Below, in pieces: positions 1 through 9,700 of a stretch of DNA of 46,981 nt; within the stretch, counting starts at the first letter, position 1; each line of letters begins with the position of its first letter. Below the pieces are notes generated by a model that saw nothing but the letters and a program-made list of their open reading frames with translations, was not told where the DNA came from and did not search any database. Position numbers and translations under genes: made by a program. This DNA comes from Verrucomicrobiota bacterium (GTDB lineage: Bacteria > Verrucomicrobiota > Verrucomicrobiia > Opitutales > Opitutaceae): positions 1-46,981 of the forward strand of contig JANYJB010000085.1 of NCBI GenBank assembly GCA_025361935.1, in the 5' to 3' direction.

Positions 1-2342
1 GCAACTCCCGCTTCGCCTACGACTGTTACCGCCGCTTCATCCAGATGTATGGCGACGTCGTCATGGGCGTCCAGAAGCGCGAAGGCGAAGACCACGATCC
101 CTTCGAGCACACGATCCACACCTTCAAACACGAGACCTACCACCGCGACATCATCGACTCCGAGCTCACCGCCGCCGACCAGCAGGAGCTCATCAAGCGC
201 TTCAAGGCCCTCGTCAAAGATCGCACCGGCAAAGCTTTCCCGAACAACGCCTGGGACCAGCTCCGTGGTGCCGCCGGCGCCGTGTTCTCCTCCTGGATGA
301 ACGACCGCGCCTGCGTCTATCGCCGCAAGTATAACATCCCCACGGAATGGGGCACCGCCGTCAACGTGCAGGCCATGGTCTTCGGCAACACCGGCGAGAC
401 CTCCGGCTCCGGCGTCGCGTTCACCCGCAATCCCGCCAACGGCACCAACGAATTCTACGGTGAATTCCTCGTCAACGCCCAGGGCGAAGACGTCGTCGCC
501 GGCGTCCGCACCCCCGAGCCCGTGCTCAAGCTCAAGGACGTCATGCCCAAGAGCTACGCCGAACTCCTCAAGGTCCGCTCCACCCTCGAAAAACACTTCA
601 AGGACGTGCAGGACGTCGAGTTCACCATCCAGGAAGGCAAGCTGTTCATGCTCCAGACGCGCAACGGCAAACGCACCGCCGCCGCCGGCCTGAAGTTCGC
701 CGCCGACATGGTTCGCGAAAAGCTCATCGACTGGGAAACCGCCGTTCTCCGCAACCCGGCCGACCAGCTCGAGCAGCTCCTCGCCCCCATCTTCGACCTC
801 GCCGAGGTCAAGAAGGCCAAGGTCATCGCCACCGGCCTCCCCGCCGGCCCCGGTGCCGCCACCGGCAAGATCTACTTCAACGCCGACCGCTCCGTGCAGG
901 CCGCCGAGAAGGGCGAGAAAGTTCTCCTCGTCCGCGTCGAGACTTCCCCCGAAGACCTGCGCGGCATGATCGCCGCCGAAGGCATCCTCACCGCTCGCGG
1001 TGGTGTGTCCTCGCACGCCGCCCTCGTTGCCCGCCAGATGGGCAAGGTCTGCGTCTGCGGCGCCGCCGGCGTCACCATCGACTACGACAAGAAGATCGCC
1101 GTCATCGACGGCCAGACCTTCAAGGAAGGCGACTTCCTCTCCATCGACGGCACCTCCGGCCTCGTTTACGCGGGCCAGATCAAGACCGCCCCCTCCGAGA
1201 TCATCTCCGGCCTCCTCTCCGACGACAAAGAAGCCCAGAAGACCGAGAAGTATAAGAACTACGTGCAGCTCATGAAATGGTGCGCCCAGTCCACCAAGAT
1301 GAGCGTCCGCACCAATGCCGATACCCCCAAGCAGGCCGCCGAGGCCATCGCTTTCGGTGCCGTCGGTATCGGCCTCGTCCGCACCGAGCACATGTTCTTC
1401 GAAGGCGACCGCATCGACGCGATGCGCGAGATGATCCTTGCCGATAATCTCCCCGCCCGCGAAACCGCCCTCGCCAAGCTCCTCCCCTACCAGCGCGACG
1501 ACTTCTACGGAATCTTCAAGGCGCTCAAGGGCTTCCCCGCCACCGTTCGCTTCCTCGATCCCCCACTCCATGAGTTCCTCCCGAACTCCAAGGAAGCCCA
1601 GATGGACCTCGCCCGGAAACTCAACGTTCCCGTCGAGAAGATCATCCACCGCGTCCACGAGCTGCATGAGTTCAACCCCATGCTCGGCTTCCGCGGCTGC
1701 CGTCTCGGCATCAAGTTCCCCGAGATCACCCGCATGCAGGCCCGCGCCGTTCTTGAGGCCGCTGCTGACGCGACCAAGGCCGGCTTCAAGGCCAAGCCCG
1801 AGATCATGATCCCGCTCGTCGGCTTCAAGAAGGAGCTCGATCTGCAAGTGGCCATCGTCCACGAGGTCGCCGCTCTCGTTCAGAAGGAAAAGAAGGTGAA
1901 GATCAGCTACTCCGTCGGCACCATGATCGAAATCCCGCGCGGTGCCCTCACCGCCGACGAAATCGCCCAGACCGCCGAGTTCTTCAGCTTCGGCACGAAC
2001 GACCTCACGCAGACCTGCTTGGGCATGTCCCGTGACGACTCCGGCAGCTTCCTCGGCACCTACACCGAAAACGAGATCGTGAAGAAAAATCCCTTCGCCT
2101 CGATCGACCAGACCGGTGTCGGCCAGCTCGTGAAGATCGCCTGTGAGAAGGGCAACCAGACCCGCCCCGGCATCAAGCTCGGCATCTGCGGCGAACACGG
2201 CGGCGATCCCGACTCCGTGAAGTTCTGCCATAAGGTGGGCCTGACTTATGTCTCCTGCTCGCCCTACCGCGTCCCAGTCGCCCGCCTCGCCGCCGCCCAG
2301 GCCGCCATCGAGGAAAAGCGCGCCGCCGCTAAGAAGAAGTAA
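1..2342 (+). CDS. ppdK: Pyruvate, phosphate dikinase (5' end cut off by window)
   Basis: Interconverts pyruvate, ATP and phosphate with phosphoenolpyruvate, AMP and pyrophosphate in cytosolic glycolysis/gluconeogenesis. The reading frame is already open at base 3 (N-S-R-F-A-Y), so the first 120-odd residues of a normally 870-900 residue enzyme are missing; the Met at base 45 is internal. The visible part holds the end of the ATP-grasp domain, the swivelling phosphohistidine domain with GGVSSHAAL (the His is the phosphocarrier, about base 1014) and the C-terminal PEP/pyruvate barrel with [12 protein letters not shown] and [10 protein letters not shown], whose Cys is the catalytic acid in the family. 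The tail is Lys/Ala-rich. A strong intrinsic terminator follows 32 bases downstream, so it is the last gene of its transcript. Identification is firm. Confidence 0.97.
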   Translation, partial: NSRFAYDCYRRFIQMYGDVVMGVQKREGEDHDPFEHTIHTFKHETYHRDIIDSELTAADQQELIKRFKALVKDRTGKAFPNNAWDQLRGAAGAVFSSWMNDRACVYRRKYNIPTEWGTAVNVQAMVFGNTGETSGSGVAFTRNPANGTNEFYGEFLVNAQGEDVVAGVRTPEPVLKLKDVMPKSYAELLKVRSTLEKHFKDVQDVEFTIQEGKLFMLQTRNGKRTAAAGLKFAADMVREKLIDWETAVLRNPADQLEQLLAPIFDLAEVKKAKVIATGLPAGPGAATGKIYFNADRSVQAAEKGEKVLLVRVETSPEDLRGMIAAEGILTARGGVSSHAALVARQMGKVCVCGAAGVTIDYDKKIAVIDGQTFKEGDFLSIDGTSGLVYAGQIKTAPSEIISGLLSDDKEAQKTEKYKNYVQLMKWCAQSTKMSVRTNADTPKQAAEAIAFGAVGIGLVRTEHMFFEGDRIDAMREMILADNLPARETALAKLLPYQRDDFYGIFKALKGFPATVRFLDPPLHEFLPNSKEAQMDLARKLNVPVEKIIHRVHELHEFNPMLGFRGCRLGIKFPEITRMQARAVLEAAADATKAGFKAKPEIMIPLVGFKKELDLQVAIVHEVAALVQKEKKVKISYSVGTMIEIPRGALTADEIAQTAEFFSFGTNDLTQTCLGMSRDDSGSFLGTYTENEIVKKNPFASIDQTGVGQLVKIACEKGNQTRPGIKLGICGEHGGDPDSVKFCHKVGLTYVSCSPYRVPVARLAAAQAAIEEKRAAAKKK

Positions 2343-2374
2343 TTCTTCTGGCTCACGCCCTCGTCAGTCTTCAA

Positions 2375-2405
2375 GCCCCGCGTCCTCACCGGCGCGGGGC
2401 TTTTT
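2375..2405 (+). terminator. Intrinsic terminator of ppdK
   Basis: Perfect 8-bp stem GCCCCGCG (2375-2382) / CGCGGGGC (2393-2400) with a 10-base loop, followed directly by five T. It lies 32 bases after the ppdK stop codon. Confidence 0.9.
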
Positions 2406-2527
2406 CATGTCCCGCTCATGCTCACCGTTGACGTCAGTCGACGAAAAACGCTTCTTCAAAAGATAGGGGGACTCATCCCGCCCATGCCAATCGACGTCCG
2501 TAGATAAATTCGTCTGCACACACCACA

Positions 2528-4462
2528 ATGCCCACCACCAATCCGCTCAGCGAACCGTGCGTCATGATCATCTTTGGTGCGTCAGGCGATTTGACGAAAC
2601 GCCTGCTGGTCCCAGCCCTCTACAACCTTGCCTGCGACGGCCTGCTTTCCGACAACTTCGCCGTCCTCGGCGTGGGCCGCAGCGAGATCAGCGATACGCA
2701 GTTTCGCGAATCAATGACCGGCACAGACGACGGCCTGCCCAAGTTTCACACGCGCAAATCCTACGATCAGGTCCAAACCGACAAGCTCATCAACCGCTTT
2801 CACTTCTCTTCCGCCAACATCGCGGTCGAAGATTTCAAGAAACTCAAACAACGCGTCGGCGAACTCGCCGCGCAATTCGGAGCCAAGGGCAACGTGCTCT
2901 TCTATTTCGCCATGTCGCCGCGTTTTTTCGGACCGCTGTGCGACACCTTGCACGCCGCCGGCTTCCAAGACGGCCCGGGCTGGAAGCGCATCATCGTCGA
3001 GAAGCCGTTTGGCACAGATCTCGCGTCCGCGCTCAAACTGAACGACGAAATCCTCCGCCACTGGCGCGAAGACCAGATTTTCCGCGTCGACCATTACCTC
3101 GGGAAAGAGACGGTGCAGAATCTCCTGGCATTCCGATTCTCCAACGGGATGTTCGAGCCGCTGTGGAACAGCCACCACATCGACAACATCCAGTTCAACG
3201 TTTGCGAATCGGTAGACGTGCAGGGGCGCGGCGGCTACTACGACAGTTCCGGCGTGCTGCGCGACATGATCCAGAATCACATGTTTCAGATGCTGGCTTA
3301 TCTGTGCATGGAAGCCCCGGGCTCGTTCGAAGCCGACTCGATTCGCAACGAAAAAGCCAAGCTGCTCGAATCCGTCCGCATATATAAGCCCGAGGAAGTG
3401 CCGCAGTATGTGGTGCGCGGCCAATACGGCCCGTCCTTCCATGACAATGGCGAGGTCAACAAGCCGGGCTACCGGCAGGAAAAGGACGTCAAACCGGATT
3501 CGGGAACCGAAACATTTGCGGCGATCAAACTCCACATCGACAACTCGCGCTGGCAGGGCGTGCCGATCTACCTGCGATCTGGCAAAGCACTGTGGAAGCG
3601 AGGCACCGAAATCGTAGTCACCTTCAAGCATCCTCCCGCCGCAATCTTTCGCGGCACCCAGGTGGACAAGCTGGAGCCCAACCGGTTGATTTTCCACATC
3701 CAGCCCAAGCAGGGTATCGAGCTCGTCTTCCAAGCCAAGGTGCCGGGACCTGCCCTCCAGCTCCAGAAAGTAGACATGAGCTTCAATTACGGGAATGCAT
3801 TCAAAGCATCCCGCTACACCGGCTACGAGGTCATGTTTTATTCCTGCATGCGCGGCGACGCCACTTTGTTTTCCCGGGGCGACCTCGTGAAAGCGGCCTG
3901 GGAAATAGCCCAGCCTTTGCTTGATTACTGGCAAGCCACTCCGCCCGGCAATGAATTTCCAAACTACGCACGCGATTCGTGGGGCCCGCCGGCCGCGAGT
4001 GCCTTGGTCGAACGCGACGGACGGCGCTGGTATGAGGTCATCACGCCCGAGGTGCTGGAACTCTCCCCGCTCTTCAAGGGCGGCGAACTGGTGTTCCTCA
4101 ACGCGGTGATTATGGCCCTGCAGTCGCGCTCTTTCGCCGCCGGAGAGACCATCATCCGCGCGGGCGATCCCGCCGCCGAGATGTATCTCATCTGTCGCGG
4201 CGAGGTCGAAGTGACCGACAAGGCGGGCAAGCATTTGCAGCGGCTGCACGAGGGCGGGTATTTCGGCGAAATCGGCCTGTTGATGCCGACGCCCCGCACG
4301 GCCAACGTGAAGGCCGTCACCCAGTGCGACTTGTTTGTTCTTGAGCGGTCGGCTTTTCACCGGATCACGCAGGACAATCCAAATTTCGCGGAGTCGATTG
4401 TAGTGCTTGCCCGGGAGCGTTACAATATCGTGATTTCGGGGGCGGATTTAACGAGTGCCTGA
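2528..4462 (+). CDS. zwf: Glucose-6-phosphate 1-dehydrogenase with C-terminal cyclic-nucleotide-binding domain
   Basis: Oxidises glucose 6-phosphate to 6-phosphogluconolactone with NADP+, the entry to the oxidative pentose phosphate pathway. The N-terminal Rossmann motif is FGASGDLTKRLL (residues about 16-27) and the active-site signature is RVDHYLGKE (186-194, catalytic His in it). The catalytic part ends near residue 490-500, the usual family length. The remaining ~130 residues (about 511-640) form a cNMP-binding domain: GDPAAEMYLICRGEVEV, then the phosphate-binding cassette FGEIGLLMPTPRTANV (579-594) with both ligand-contacting residues, Glu581 and Arg590, in place. This suggests direct allosteric control by cAMP, cGMP or a similar ligand, which is inference. 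Start ATG 2528 gives a good N-terminus; upstream 122 bases hold no clear promoter. Confidence 0.95.
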   Translation: MPTTNPLSEPCVMIIFGASGDLTKRLLVPALYNLACDGLLSDNFAVLGVGRSEISDTQFRESMTGTDDGLPKFHTRKSYDQVQTDKLINRFHFSSANIAVEDFKKLKQRVGELAAQFGAKGNVLFYFAMSPRFFGPLCDTLHAAGFQDGPGWKRIIVEKPFGTDLASALKLNDEILRHWREDQIFRVDHYLGKETVQNLLAFRFSNGMFEPLWNSHHIDNIQFNVCESVDVQGRGGYYDSSGVLRDMIQNHMFQMLAYLCMEAPGSFEADSIRNEKAKLLESVRIYKPEEVPQYVVRGQYGPSFHDNGEVNKPGYRQEKDVKPDSGTETFAAIKLHIDNSRWQGVPIYLRSGKALWKRGTEIVVTFKHPPAAIFRGTQVDKLEPNRLIFHIQPKQGIELVFQAKVPGPALQLQKVDMSFNYGNAFKASRYTGYEVMFYSCMRGDATLFSRGDLVKAAWEIAQPLLDYWQATPPGNEFPNYARDSWGPPAASALVERDGRRWYEVITPEVLELSPLFKGGELVFLNAVIMALQSRSFAAGETIIRAGDPAAEMYLICRGEVEVTDKAGKHLQRLHEGGYFGEIGLLMPTPRTANVKAVTQCDLFVLERSAFHRITQDNPNFAESIVVLARERYNIVISGADLTSA

Positions 4463-4465
4463 TCA

Positions 4466-4905
4466 ATCAGGACCGCGGCTTGAGCCGCTTTCACCGTATT
4501 CACCCAAATACCGATGCCGGCAACGCCAACATCGAAACCGCGAATAGTGATGTAACTACAATCGATGAACTGCATACAGTAACCATCGCGCGGGAGGTTT
4601 CGCACAATTTTCGGTCGTGCCGGGTCGGTTCCATAGCAACCGAAGATGACGTAGCCAGAGGACGTTCCCTTAATGTTGGCACCGCAAGACTCTCGCCGCT
4701 CCACACACTTCCCTTTTAAAACAGCACTGAATCTCCCGGACCGAGTGTAGTCGCGGCCACCTTGGTAAGAGACGCTCACGGATTCGTATCGTCCAAACCG
4801 CGGCTGTTGTCATTTCCGCCGTTCCTGACATAATATGTGGCAGCCTTTTCCAACAAGCCCAGCAAGACTCAGCCGATTGCGAATGATAAAATCCGCCAGC
4901 GAAAG
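4466..4905 (-). pseudogene. Decayed right-handed beta-helix (pectate-lyase-like) secreted protein, N-terminal remnant
   Basis: Read on the minus strand from about 4905, one frame gives a hydrophobic stretch and then ATYYVRNGGNDNSRGLDDTNP, a stop (TGA, 4776-4778), ASLTKVAATTLGPGDSVLF, a stop (TAA, 4716-4718) and KGSVWSGESL. The second frame then continues with GTSSGYVIFGCYGTD, DGYCMQFIDCSYITIRGF and VGVAGIGIWVNT. Joined, this is the typical start of secreted parallel beta-helix proteins (YYV..xGxD, W-A-SL.KV, GPGD.v.f, then helix coils). At least two in-frame stops in the mature region, a further stop at 4869-4871 in the presumed signal peptide and one frameshift show it is dead. It is truncated at its C-terminus, tail-to-tail with zwf. 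Family assignment is by eye. Confidence 0.7.
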
Positions 4906-4967
4906 GTAAGAAAACTGGACGGGGTTTTCACGGGGAAAGGCACGAAAGACAGGGGATTCTTCAGCGC

Positions 4968-4987
4968 TAAAAGGAATCATTCTTTTA
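4968..4987. promoter_or_regulatory. Imperfect palindrome upstream of the TPR-like membrane gene
   Basis: TAAAAGGAAT-C-ATTCTTTTA is an inverted repeat with one bulged base and a one-base centre, too tight for an RNA hairpin and so more like a protein-binding site. It lies in the AT-richer gap between the beta-helix remnant and the gene starting at 5142, where the promoter of that gene would be expected. The rest of the gap (4906-5141) shows no gene. A binding role is a guess. Confidence 0.25.
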
Positions 4988-5141
4988 TGCCTTAAAGTAA
5001 ATAGAAACGGTTAAATTGAGCCGGTTCACAATTTTTTATTAAGCAAACAACTTCGGGGCCTGCGTCCGGAAAGTTATTACCTTGAAGTTTGCCTTCGTTA
5101 CACGCGTAGGACATTCACACTTTCGAGTGAAAGGCTGGCTA

Positions 5142-6656
5142 ATGGATCTATTTAGGTTGGCGTGGGCGTTCCCTTACTGGAACGCGCGCAAAACGCTATA
5201 CCGGTTGCGCGGCCCACATGGCACTTGCCCGTGCCAATCTCCCAGCGACTCGGGAAAGGCCCACGTCACAGGCTGCGAGGCGGTGTTTGATTGGCATAAG
5301 CCCGAACGCTTCCGCAAGGCATGCCCGTTGCTGGAACGCGGAGCAGGCGGACGCTGGTGCTGCAGCGTGGATGCCGCCGAGGTAAAACCTTTTTGGGGAC
5401 TGGCGGCGAAGGCTGCTGCGCTCACGTTGGTGACGGCCATTGCGATCACCATCCTGGGAACTTGGACCAGTATGCGCATCGTCGGTTATCCCGTAAGTCT
5501 ATACCAAGTGGCCTGGCCGCCATCCTGGCGCGAGCTGGGCGTGGTGAGATCGGAGTATTTTCTGAGCAAGGCCCGCAAGGCTTATACGGAGGGACACATC
5601 AAAGAGTCGATGATTTCCCTAACAATCGCGTATCAGTTAAATCATGACAACTACGCGGCCGGAATGATGCTCGCGCAATTCCGCCAAGCGGACAATCCAA
5701 CCTTGGCCGACAAACTTTACCGGCAGTTGCGGACAAGCCACCCGGACAAACACGATGCAACCACACAGGCATGGCTTTACCATTTATTAGCCCACTCAGC
5801 CTACGCGCAGGTCGTGGCATTGGCCCGCGAAGAACTGGCACGTTCCCCGCACGAGGCGGCGTGGATCCACGCGCTGCTATTTGCCTCCCGCCAATTGAGG
5901 GACCCGACACTTTTAGATGACGGCGTTGCCGGACGGGCGGAGTTAGCGCTGGAGTGGCGTCCGATCATGGAAATCGAGGCGGCGACGTTGCGCGGTTCAC
6001 TGAAGGGCGAGCCGTTGCAAAACCAATTGCGCTCGCTCGCATCCAGGACGACCAACAGCTACGTGCTTTATTATGCGCTCGACCGGCAGATCGCTTTTGG
6101 CGGTGGAGCAAACGTGCTGGCTCAAGTGCGTGCAGCACGTGGCCGACTGCCGGGACGCACGGTTTTATCGCTGGGACTCGCAGCGTATGCAGTCGCGAAG
6201 GACGACGAAGGGCGTAGTCGCGAGATCAGCGCTTTGCTGTCAAGCCGGCCAAAACTCAGCGATCCGGAGATCGAGGTTTTATGCAATCACCTCATCCGGT
6301 ATCCCCATCAAGTTTCACTCCACGCATTGATGGAAGCATGGCGTCGCAATCCCTCGGTGCCCCGCACCGAACAGATGCCATTGTATATCGCTCTTTTCTG
6401 CGCGGGATCGACCGGCGAAGACAACGAAGCCAAAGCACAGGCCAAAACTTGGATCAAATCCGCCGGCATAGAATTACCGCGGGTTTTGCCCCTGTTGGAT
6501 CAAGCGCTGACTTTAACAGGTAATAATAGGCCTCGGTCTGGTCTGTTGTCAGGCTTACCAACACTACCGATTGAAGTAGCCTATACCATCTTAGAAAGAA
6601 TAGGTTATACATATTCTAATCGCAGCATTTCCAGCGACACAGATAACTTAAAATAA
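5142..6656 (+). CDS. Cys-rich, single-span membrane protein with helical (TPR-like) repeats, function unknown
   Basis: Not assignable to a named family. The frame is open from TTG 5082, but ATG 5142 is preferred because it has an AAGG eight bases upstream and begins a plausible protein, MDLFRLAWAFPYWNARKT. Residues ~30-75 contain six Cys (CPC, then single Cys, C, CC), which could bind metal or form a redox site. One hydrophobic span follows at about residues 88-110. The remaining ~390 residues are helical with A/L/Y spacing of tetratricopeptide type (for example YLLSKARKAY-like and AYAQVVALAREEL). This would place a helical-repeat domain outside the cytoplasm with the Cys-rich part inside, or the reverse. 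It sits 77 bases upstream of the giant PEP-CTERM protein on the same strand and in the same lower-GC patch, so the two may be functionally paired. Confidence 0.6.
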   Translation: MDLFRLAWAFPYWNARKTLYRLRGPHGTCPCQSPSDSGKAHVTGCEAVFDWHKPERFRKACPLLERGAGGRWCCSVDAAEVKPFWGLAAKAAALTLVTAIAITILGTWTSMRIVGYPVSLYQVAWPPSWRELGVVRSEYFLSKARKAYTEGHIKESMISLTIAYQLNHDNYAAGMMLAQFRQADNPTLADKLYRQLRTSHPDKHDATTQAWLYHLLAHSAYAQVVALAREELARSPHEAAWIHALLFASRQLRDPTLLDDGVAGRAELALEWRPIMEIEAATLRGSLKGEPLQNQLRSLASRTTNSYVLYYALDRQIAFGGGANVLAQVRAARGRLPGRTVLSLGLAAYAVAKDDEGRSREISALLSSRPKLSDPEIEVLCNHLIRYPHQVSLHALMEAWRRNPSVPRTEQMPLYIALFCAGSTGEDNEAKAQAKTWIKSAGIELPRVLPLLDQALTLTGNNRPRSGLLSGLPTLPIEVAYTILERIGYTYSNRSISSDTDNLK

Positions 6657-6668
6657 GAATGCATGAAT

Positions 6669-6684
6669 TAGGGTATAAACCCTA
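6669..6684. promoter_or_regulatory. Perfect 6-bp inverted repeat in front of the PEP-CTERM surface protein
   Basis: TAGGGT (6669-6674), loop ATAA, ACCCTA (6679-6684). It starts 12 bases after the stop of the preceding gene and 50 bases before the surface-protein start. No T-run follows, so it is not a standard terminator. It could be an operator or an RNA stem near the ribosome site. Function unproven. Confidence 0.3.
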
Positions 6685-6733
6685 GATACTGACTTGACCC
6701 AAACGCCATTTGGGGGATTCTAGCACTAGCTTA

Positions 6734-9700
6734 ATGGTCACAGCAGTTTCAATTCTCCGCGGACTCTCTACGGCAATCACGTCAATCCCGCGTTTGCTTC
6801 GTGCAGGTTTCGAGCGCTCAACTTATGCTGCTGAGCTGTGTTTAGAGATATTTCCAAGCGCTTCTAAAATCCGTTTAATAGCGTCACTGATCACGTGCTT
6901 AATCGGGTTCAGTTACGCATCCGCACAGGTCCAAAATATCAGCGCGTGGACACTGCAAACTTCTGATACTACGGATATCACCGTAGGAGGCATCACATAT
7001 CTAAATAACTACGCCACGCCTCTTACCATCACTACGGCCGTAGGCACCTACGACGCCGGCACCGCCGGCGCAGGTGCCGACGATGTATTCATCCGACGTA
7101 ACACCGCCACGCCCACAGGCACCACGAACGTCGCCGGCCAAGCCGTCAGTTCTCTATCATCGGCCTCCGGTGGCACGACCGTCTATGGCACCTACAATGC
7201 CACCATGAAGGACCTCCTGCTTGGTGGTAACGTCCTCAACTCTACCTGGGACACCTTCGCCAATACCACCAGCGGTGCAGGCGGCGTCGGCCATAATATC
7301 GAGCGCATCGATTTCGTCTGGTCCACCGGCTACACTGTTGTCGGAGACGAAGTATTAATCGTTTTCAATTTCGACCCCGTAGGCGGCCAAGACGATTTCC
7401 GCGTCGCCGTTTTTACCGGCATCGACAACAGCGCGAACAAGCTCCCCACCGCCTACGCCAACACTGGCGTCCTCGTCACCGGCACCTCGTATCCCGACAA
7501 GCTCCCCCTCCCTCTTTCCGGCAACCCCATCACCTCCACCTCGACCGGTTTTCGCACCACCGCCACCGACAACCTCTCAGGCACCGCCCTGAACATCGGC
7601 GACTCCCAGACAGTCGGCATCGGTGGCGTCGCCATAAGTCTCACCAGCCTAGGCATCACCGCCGGCCAGACCATCTTTGGTTATTCGCTAATCTCGGCCG
7701 ACACCGCCGTCACCACCGCCGCCAGTCTCGTCGATTTCACCAATTCCAGCATCTACCCCACAAGCACCCCCAACGCAGATGCCAGCGGCACCGCCGACTT
7801 CTCCACCTTCGGCGGTAAGATCGCAACCATCCAGACCACCAGCATCGGCTCCGCCGCCTACGAGTGGAGCGGCAACGCCGGCACCACCAAATGGGGCTCC
7901 ACTGCCGGCGGCGAATCCAACACCAACTGGTATTCCCCCGTCTCAACCGAAACCAACCGCACTCCCTTCAAAAACGCCGACGTGATCTTCGGTGGCATCC
8001 CTTCCACTAATCAAACCGTAGATCTCGATAACAACGTCGCGGTCCGCTCTATTACCTTCGACGGTCGCGCCAACTACACCATCGGCTTACCGGGCGACAC
8101 ACCCACCATCACACTCGGAGATCCAAACCTCGCCGGCAGCCCTTCCGTCAATGTCACCAACGTCAATGGCGACTATAAACAATACGCCATCAACTCCAAT
8201 GTCATCCTAGCCGAAAACTTGGCCATCACCAACAACTCCAACTCCAGCATTTGCTTCGACGGCACCATCACCACCAACTCCACCGTCTTCCCCAGCGGCA
8301 GTGATATGACCGTGACAGGAACAGGCTCGGTGAACTTCGACGGTGCCATCTCCGGCTCCGGCAACCTCATCGTAAACACCTCCGCCATTGCCACGCTCAA
8401 CGCCAATAACTCCACCTCTACCTGGATCGGCAACGCTGATGTCCAAGCCGGCCAGCTGGTCGTCACCGCCGACGGTGCCCTCGGCGGTTCCGTCTCCCGC
8501 ACCAACGACCTCGCCCGCGTCCTCGGCGACACCAGCCTCCAGATTGTCAACGCAAGCGCCGCCGATCTGAAGGTCGGCCAGCTCGTCACCGGCACCAACA
8601 TTTCCGCAGGCACCTACATCACTGGCGTTACCATCGGTGTCACTGAAACTACCATCACCTTATCCAACGCCCTCACCGGCGCCGTCACCAACGCCGCCAG
8701 TATCACCTTCGCCGGCGCCACCACCGTTGAAAACGGCGCCACCCTCACCATCCGCCCCAGCACCACCGGCACCCCTCTCAGCTACACCGCCACCGAGACG
8801 ATTACCCTCAACGGCAACGGCGTCTGGAACGGACCCAGCACCGCCGGCGCCCTCTACAATGATGGCGGTAACAACACCCTCGGCACCAACGTAAGCATCC
8901 GCCTCGGCTCCAACTCCGCCATAGGCTCCCGCGATGCCAACCTCACCATCAACGGCGTCGTCAGCGAAGCCACCTCGGGTCTCAATCTTACCAAACTTGG
9001 CGAAGGCGTCGTCACTCTCACCAACGGCTCCAACAGCTACACCGGCGCGACTATCATCATGGACGGCGCCCTCCGAATCAGCGGCAACACCAACGCGCTC
9101 TCCGGCGGCTTCGCTACCGGCGCTCCCTCCGGCGGCAGCCTCACACTAAGCGGCGGCGTCCTCGAAATCGGCCAAAACACCGGAGGCAACGCAACCCTCG
9201 GCACCTTTACCCGCCAGCTCGGCACCGGTTCAGACAAGGTTCAATGGACCGGCGACGGAGGCTTCTCCTCCTTCGGCTCCAACGCCACCGTCACCCTCAC
9301 CAACTCCGGCGGCACCGCCAACGGCACGCTCACATGGAATGCCGGCAGTTTCGTTCCCACCGGCAACGCCCTCCTGCTCTCCTCAGCCTTTTCCAACTCC
9401 ACGGTCACCCTCACCAACGCCATCGACCTCGGTGCCGCCCAACGCGAAGTCCGCGTCGCCCACGGCTCCGCCGCCATCGACGCCATCCTCTCGGGTAACC
9501 TAACAGGCGCCGGCGGTGGCCTCGTCAAGACCGGCAACGGCACTCTCAATCTCATCGGCACCAACACCTACACCGGAGCCACCGAGATCAAAGCCGGCTC
9601 TCTTCGCGGCAACGTTTCCGCCTCCTCCAACCTCCAGCTCAATGGCGGCGTCCGTGACGTTTCCGCCAATACCACGCTCACCCTCGGAACCGCCGCAGGC

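Noticed and set aside
2429-2436. TGACGTCA palindrome upstream of zwf, reminiscent of a cAMP response element
   Set aside because: That element is eukaryotic; an 8-base palindrome alone is expected by chance and no bacterial CRP site (TGTGA-N6-TCACA) is present nearby.
2711-4360. Long minus-strand open frame (549 codons) across zwf
   Set aside because: It is the shadow of zwf: composition is a low-complexity reflection of the real gene and shows no domain; zwf motifs on the plus strand are unambiguous.
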